Made by a program: the position numbers and the translations under genes | The notes under the pieces: model-generated | Seen by the model: the letters and a program-made list of their open reading frames with translations, nothing else | What the model was told of the DNA's origin: nothing | Databases searched by the model: none | Part shown: one piece after another, positions 6,983 through 11,071 of the stretch | How the letters are laid out: every line of letters starts with the position of its first letter | How positions within the stretch are numbered: the stretch's first letter is position 1 | From: an uncultured Porphyromonadaceae bacterium | Lineage (GTDB): Bacteria; Bacteroidota; Bacteroidia; Bacteroidales; Muribaculaceae | Assembly: GCA_946183895.1 (NCBI GenBank) | Contig: CAMHDX010000010.1 | Span: forward strand, 1 to 11,071 | Length of the DNA stretch: 11,071 nt | Direction: 5' to 3'

Positions 6983-8955
6983 AACGCTACTCATTGATTG
7001 TAATAGTCATGGCACTGCTATACGCTGTGACCGCAGCCGCCCAGGGGTCCCCCGCCGCATCGTTGCTCACGGGGAACCTCAGCGAGGCGACCTACTCCCC
7101 GGTGGCGACTCAGTTCAAGATTGAGACCCTGCCGGGTGCCAAAGCGGTGAAGTTGCGCCTGTACAACGAGGGCATGGGCGGCAAGCCCATCAAGACGGTC
7201 AACCTCAAGCACTCGCCCACAGCCGGCGGCAACCTGCTGTGGGAAGGCACTGTCAAGGGCGACCTCAAGGGTAAGTTCTACACCTTTGACGTGAAGTACG
7301 GCAAGGCCTTCAAGGGCGAGACGCCGGGCGTGTTTGCCACGGCAGTGGGCGTGAACGGTCGTCGCGGTGCCATCATTGACATGCGCGACACCGACCCCGC
7401 CGGCTGGAGTAGCGACCGCCGTCCCGCCATCGCGCCCAAGGACCTGATTCTCTATGAGTTGCATCACCGCGACTTCTCGATTGACGCCAGCAGCGGCTTG
7501 CAGCACAAGGGCAAATTCCTCGCGCTCACCGAGCCCCGCGCGATTGCTCACCTCAAGCGGTTGGGCATCAACGCTGTGCACATCCTGCCCAGCTTTGACT
7601 ATGCCTCGATTGACGAGACCAACCTACAGGTGAACAAGTACAACTGGGGCTACGACCCGCTGAACTACAATGTGCCTGAGGGTAGCTACTCAACCGACCC
7701 GTACAATCCGGTGGCTCGCATCAGCGAGTTCAAGCAGATGGTGCAGGCGTTGCACCGCGCGGGCATCCAAGTAATCCTCGATGTGGTGTACAACCACACC
7801 TACAGCGTTGCCGGCAGCCCGTTCCAGTGCACCATGCCCGACGAGTACTTCCGCCTGAACGCCGACGGCACCTACAGCAACGGTAGCGGCTGCGGCAACG
7901 AGACCGCCAGCGAGCACGAGGTGATGCGCCGCTTCATGGTCGAGAGTGTCAAGTACTGGGTGAGCGAGTATCACATTGATGGCTTCCGCTTTGACCTGAT
8001 GGGCGTGCACGACATCGAGACGATGAACACGATTCGCACCGCGCTCAACGCCATCGACCCGGACATCTACGTGTACGGCGAGGGCTGGTCGGCAGGCACG
8101 TGTGCCTATCCGCATGACCGCCTGGCGATGAAGGCCGCAGTCGACCGCATGCCGGGCATCGCCGCCTTCAGCGACGACATCCGCGACGCGTTGCGCGGCC
8201 CGTTCAGCGACGACACCAAGCCGGCATTCCTCGCCGGCATCAAGGGCCACGAGCAGAGCATCATGTTCGGCATCGTGGGCGGTGTAAGCCACCCGCAGGT
8301 CAACATCGGCAAGGTGAACTATAGCGACCACTTCTGGTGCAACGAGCCCACCCAACTCATCTCCTACGTGAGCTGCCATGACGACATGTGCCTCGTGGAC
8401 CGCCTCAAGGCGAGCATCCCGGGCATCGGCATTGACGAGCTCATCCGCCTGGACCTGCTGGCACAAACCGCCGTATTCACCTCGCAGGGCGTGCCGTTCA
8501 TGCTCAGCGGCGAGGAGATGCTGCGCGACAAGAAGGGTGTGCACAACAGCTTTGAGAGCCCCGATTCCATCAATCACCTCGACTGGACCAACCTCGAGAA
8601 GTACCCGCAGGTGATGGCGTACTACAGCGAGCTGATTAACATCCGCAAGCAGCACCCGGCATTCCACATGGGCAGTGCCGAGCTGGTGCGCCGCAACCTT
8701 GAGTTTCTGCCTGCCGGCGACTGTGTGGTGGCATTCCACATCAAGTCGGGGCTGAGGGCACAGGGTGTCAACGAGTCGTGGGGCGACATCTATGTCGTGC
8801 TCAACGCCAACAAGCAAGCCACCACCATCACAGTGCCCGAGGGCGACTACACCGTGGTGGCGCGCAACATCGCCGCGTGCGAGCAGGGTCTCGCCACCAT
8901 TAGCGGCAGCACCGTGACCGTGCCCGCTCAGAGCGCGCTAATCTTCCATAATTAA
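6979..8955 (+). CDS. pulA: Type I pullulanase (GH13), exported
   Basis: Debranching enzyme that hydrolyses alpha-1,6 bonds in pullulan, glycogen or branched dextrins. It has 658 residues. A signal peptide ends near Ala21 (TAAA before QG); no lipobox Cys is present, so it is probably periplasmic. A CBM48-like beta domain follows (about 40-135), then the GH13 barrel. The type I pullulanase signature YNWGYDP is at 221-227. The conserved GH13 regions are DVVYNH (268-273), GFRFD with nucleophile Asp339, YGEGW with acid/base Glu368, and SCHDD with Asp468. A small C-terminal beta domain ends the protein. The gene overlaps the glucanotransferase stop by 4 bp. The two enzymes are therefore made together yet should act in different compartments. 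Substrate preference (pullulan or limit dextrin) cannot be read from the sequence. Confidence 0.94.
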   Translation: MKRYSLIVIVMALLYAVTAAAQGSPAASLLTGNLSEATYSPVATQFKIETLPGAKAVKLRLYNEGMGGKPIKTVNLKHSPTAGGNLLWEGTVKGDLKGKFYTFDVKYGKAFKGETPGVFATAVGVNGRRGAIIDMRDTDPAGWSSDRRPAIAPKDLILYELHHRDFSIDASSGLQHKGKFLALTEPRAIAHLKRLGINAVHILPSFDYASIDETNLQVNKYNWGYDPLNYNVPEGSYSTDPYNPVARISEFKQMVQALHRAGIQVILDVVYNHTYSVAGSPFQCTMPDEYFRLNADGTYSNGSGCGNETASEHEVMRRFMVESVKYWVSEYHIDGFRFDLMGVHDIETMNTIRTALNAIDPDIYVYGEGWSAGTCAYPHDRLAMKAAVDRMPGIAAFSDDIRDALRGPFSDDTKPAFLAGIKGHEQSIMFGIVGGVSHPQVNIGKVNYSDHFWCNEPTQLISYVSCHDDMCLVDRLKASIPGIGIDELIRLDLLAQTAVFTSQGVPFMLSGEEMLRDKKGVHNSFESPDSINHLDWTNLEKYPQVMAYYSELINIRKQHPAFHMGSAELVRRNLEFLPAGDCVVAFHIKSGLRAQGVNESWGDIYVVLNANKQATTITVPEGDYTVVARNIAACEQGLATISGSTVTVPAQSALIFHN

Positions 8956-8970
8956 TAATCTAACATCAAT

Positions 8971-9009
8971 AATCGGGTCGCCCAAACCAATCACTTGCGC
9001 GGCCCGATT
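8971..9009 (+). terminator. Stem-loop between pullulanase and neopullulanase genes
   Basis: AATCGGGTCGC (8971-8981) pairs with GCGGCCCGATT (8999-9009) over 11 bp with one T-G wobble, around a 17-nt loop. The right arm runs into GATTTTATTT, a modest U-tract, so it resembles an intrinsic terminator or attenuator. It starts 15 nt after the pullulanase stop and ends 13 nt before the neopullulanase ATG, so it may reduce expression of the last gene or hinder its ribosome binding. The loop is long for a strong terminator. Confidence 0.5.
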
Positions 9010-9022
9010 TTATTTAACCACT

Positions 9023-10942
9023 ATGATAAAACGTATTCTCACCGCCGCTCTCATGGCGGCACTGCTGCCGCTGGCGGCACTCGCGGCATCGGCTTCACTC
9101 AACATCGACCGCATTGACCCGCCCAACTGGTACACGGGCCTCAAGCACAGCAGCCTCCAACTCATGGTGTACGGCAAGGACATCAAGACAGCCGATGTGA
9201 GCACCGACTATAGCGGAGCGCGCATCGACAGCATCGTGCGCCTGGACGGCAGCAACAACTACCTGCTCATCTATCTGGACCTCAAGGACGCCAAGCCCGG
9301 CACGATGCAACTCACCTTCAAGCGCGGCAAGAAACAGGTGCAATACCCCTACATGCTGTGCGAGCGCGAGATGCCCGGCAGCGAGCGCCGCGGCTTTACC
9401 AACGCCGACGTGCTGTACATGCTCATGCCCGACCGCTTTGCCAACGGCAATACCGCCAACGACCAGATAGCCGGCATGCGACCCTACAAGTGTGACCGCA
9501 GCGAGCCCAGCCTGCGCCACGGCGGCGACATTGCCGGCATACGCAGCCACCTGGACTACTTCAACACACTGGGCGTGACCGCGTTGTGGTTCACACCGCT
9601 GCTTGAGAACGATTCGCCGGACCACGCCGGCCGCGTGAGCACCTATCACGGCTATGCCACTACCGACTACTACCGCGTGGACCCGCGATTTGGCAGCAAC
9701 GACGACTACCGCCACCTCACCGATGAGGCTCATGCCCATGGACTGAAGATTGTCATGGACATGATCTTCAACCACTGCGGCTTTGAGCACCCCTGGGTGA
9801 GCGACATTCCCAGCTCGGACTGGTTCAACCTGGACGGCTGGCTCAAGCAACGCGCCGACAAGACCGGCAGCGACCCGCGTGGCACCGACTTCCTGCAGAC
9901 GAGCTACAAGCTCACCCCCGTGCTTGACCCCTACGCCAGCGAGATTGACCTCAAGGAGACGGTTCAAGGCTGGTTTGTCACCACTATGCCCGACCTCAAC
10001 CAGAACAATCCTCACGTGATGGACTACCTGATTCAGAACAGCATCTGGTGGATCGAGACCATCGGCATCGACGGCATTCGCATGGACACCTACCCCTACG
10101 CCTACGCCAAGCCCATGGCACGCTGGATGAAAACGCTCGACGAGGAATACCCCAACTTCAACGTTGTGGGCGAGACCTGGGTGGAGCAACCCGCCTACAC
10201 CGCCGCATGGCAAAAGGACAGCCCCAACAACAAGGACAACAGCTACCTCAAGACCGTGATGGACTTCTCCTTCCACGAGAAGGTGGACTCGGCTCGCACC
10301 GAGGTGACCGACGGCTGGTGGCGTGGCTACAACCGGTTGTACAACAGCCTCGCCTTTGACTACCTCTACCCCAACCCGAGCAGCGTGATGGCGTTTGTCG
10401 AGAACCATGACACCGACCGCTACCTGCGCGACACCCGCGACGCGCGCCCGCTCAAGCAGGCTCTCGCCCTGCTGCTGACCATCAAGCGCATTCCGCAACT
10501 GTACTACGGCACCGAGATACTGATGAACGGCACCAAGGCACGCACCGACGGCGATGTGCGCCGCGACTTCCCGGGCGGATTTCCGGGCGATGAGCGCAAC
10601 TGCTTCACTCAGGCGGGTCGCACACGCGAGGAGCAGGATATGTTCCAGTGGATGAGCCGCATGTTGCACTGGCGCCAGGGCAATGAGGCGATCATAGGCG
10701 GACGCCAAGTGCAATTCATTCCGCGCGACGGCGTGTACGTCATCGCCCGTCAGGGCGGCGGACGCACCGTGATGACCATTGTCAACGGCACCGATGAGAC
10801 GCGCGAGCTCGACAAAGCGCGCTACGCCGAGGTCATCGGCACCCACACCACCGCCCGCGACATCCCCACCCAGGGCTACTACCTCCTGAGCGAGAGCATC
10901 ACCCTGCCGCCCCGCGGCACCCTCGTGCTCGAACTACAGTAA
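9023..10942 (+). CDS. susA: Neopullulanase/cyclomaltodextrinase-type alpha-amylase (GH13, SusA-like), exported
   Basis: Alpha-1,4-glucan hydrolase acting on maltodextrins, pullulan or cyclodextrins, probably in the periplasm. It has 639 residues, close to SusA of Bacteroides. A signal peptide ends around residues 21-24 (ALAASA); there is no lipobox. An N-terminal cyclomaltodextrinase-type beta domain (about 24-112) carries IDPPNWYTGLKHSSLQLMVYG. The barrel shows DMIFNH (246-251), GIRMD with nucleophile Asp355, VVGETW with acid/base Glu384 and ENHDTD with Asp463. The stretch GWFVTTMPDLNQNNP before the nucleophile is typical of this group. A C-terminal beta domain follows to the end. It is the last gene of the cluster, 67 bp after the pullulanase gene. 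The symbol reflects family likeness only: no susB-susG genes are in view, and none may be adjacent. Confidence 0.93.
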   Translation: MIKRILTAALMAALLPLAALAASASLNIDRIDPPNWYTGLKHSSLQLMVYGKDIKTADVSTDYSGARIDSIVRLDGSNNYLLIYLDLKDAKPGTMQLTFKRGKKQVQYPYMLCEREMPGSERRGFTNADVLYMLMPDRFANGNTANDQIAGMRPYKCDRSEPSLRHGGDIAGIRSHLDYFNTLGVTALWFTPLLENDSPDHAGRVSTYHGYATTDYYRVDPRFGSNDDYRHLTDEAHAHGLKIVMDMIFNHCGFEHPWVSDIPSSDWFNLDGWLKQRADKTGSDPRGTDFLQTSYKLTPVLDPYASEIDLKETVQGWFVTTMPDLNQNNPHVMDYLIQNSIWWIETIGIDGIRMDTYPYAYAKPMARWMKTLDEEYPNFNVVGETWVEQPAYTAAWQKDSPNNKDNSYLKTVMDFSFHEKVDSARTEVTDGWWRGYNRLYNSLAFDYLYPNPSSVMAFVENHDTDRYLRDTRDARPLKQALALLLTIKRIPQLYYGTEILMNGTKARTDGDVRRDFPGGFPGDERNCFTQAGRTREEQDMFQWMSRMLHWRQGNEAIIGGRQVQFIPRDGVYVIARQGGGRTVMTIVNGTDETRELDKARYAEVIGTHTTARDIPTQGYYLLSESITLPPRGTLVLELQ

Positions 10943-10951
10943 CAATAGAGT

Positions 10952-11071
10952 TCTTAGAAATCTTAGAGGTCTTAGAAATCTTAGAGGTCTTAGAAATCTT
11001 AGAGATCTTAGAAATCTTAGAGGTCTTAGAAATCTTAGAGGTCTTAGAGTTCTTAGAGTTCTTAGAGTTCT
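10952..11071 (+). repeat. 9-bp tandem repeat array TCTTAGARN (runs off right edge)
   Basis: Thirteen full copies plus a 3-nt partial copy of a 9-bp unit begin 10 nt after the neopullulanase stop. Each copy has the invariant 7-mer TCTTAGA followed by a variable pair: AA and GG alternate through most of the array, giving an 18-bp higher-order unit, with one GA copy at 10997-11005 and GT in the last three (11042-11068). A degenerate copy (ATAGAGT, 10945-10951) may precede them. TCT-T-AGA is an odd-centre palindrome. The array continues outside the window, so its full length and purpose are unknown. Confidence 0.95.

Noticed and set aside
4373..6994. Very long open frame (873 codons) on the minus strand opposite the glucanotransferase gene
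   Set aside because: The translation is a low-complexity mix rich in Val, Leu, His, Gly and Ala with no recognisable domain, exactly antisense to a gene with intact catalytic motifs. It arises from GC-rich codon use that avoids stop complements.
9095..10846. Minus-strand open frame of 583 codons opposite the neopullulanase gene
   Set aside because: Same Val/His/Ala/Gly-rich composition as the other shadows, and the plus strand encodes a complete GH13 enzyme.
10952..11071. CRISPR array at the right end
   Set aside because: The units are contiguous 9-mers without spacers, so this is a simple tandem repeat.

Overview
The window looks like chromosomal DNA of a GC-rich member of the Bacteroidales (Bacteroidetes). 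The grounds are a Wza/Wzc export pair of Bacteroidetes type, a SusA-type neopullulanase, a DPE2-like (double CBM20 + GH77) amylomaltase, AT-rich leaders without clear Shine-Dalgarno sequences, and one match to the Bacteroidetes -7 promoter element (TAnnTTTG). A gut lineage such as Muribaculaceae or Prevotella would fit, but this is an inference and the species cannot be fixed from the window.

Layout. Bases 1-2439 carry two leftward genes of an exopolysaccharide/capsule export operon: an outer-membrane Wza-type lipoprotein, then, 22 bp downstream, the N-terminal part of a Wzz/Wzc-type co-polymerase that runs off the left edge. A divergent 252-bp control region (2440-2691) separates them from a rightward alpha-glucan utilisation cluster. 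That cluster holds an SLC45/sucrose-transporter-like MFS permease (2692-4026), a cytoplasmic 4-alpha-glucanotransferase (4301-6982), an exported type I pullulanase overlapping it by ATGA (6979-8955), and an exported neopullulanase/alpha-amylase of the SusA type (9023-10942). Beyond the last stop codon lies a 9-bp tandem repeat array (10952-11071) that runs off the right edge.

How the genes work together (inference from families and signal peptides). The pullulanase and neopullulanase act in the periplasm, cutting alpha-1,6 and alpha-1,4 bonds of oligosaccharides that have entered through an outer-membrane system not in this window. The MFS permease takes maltose or short maltodextrins across the inner membrane, and the CBM20-bearing glucanotransferase processes them in the cytoplasm. 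The permease gene and the enzyme operon each carry upstream a near-identical block: a LacI-type palindrome centred on AAACGTTT, followed by a T-run and CGC. One maltose-type regulator probably controls both units.

Nothing here is clearly a new system. The signals most worth a second look are the duplicated operator block, the self-complementary 9-bp array, and two stem-loops between genes of the glucan cluster.
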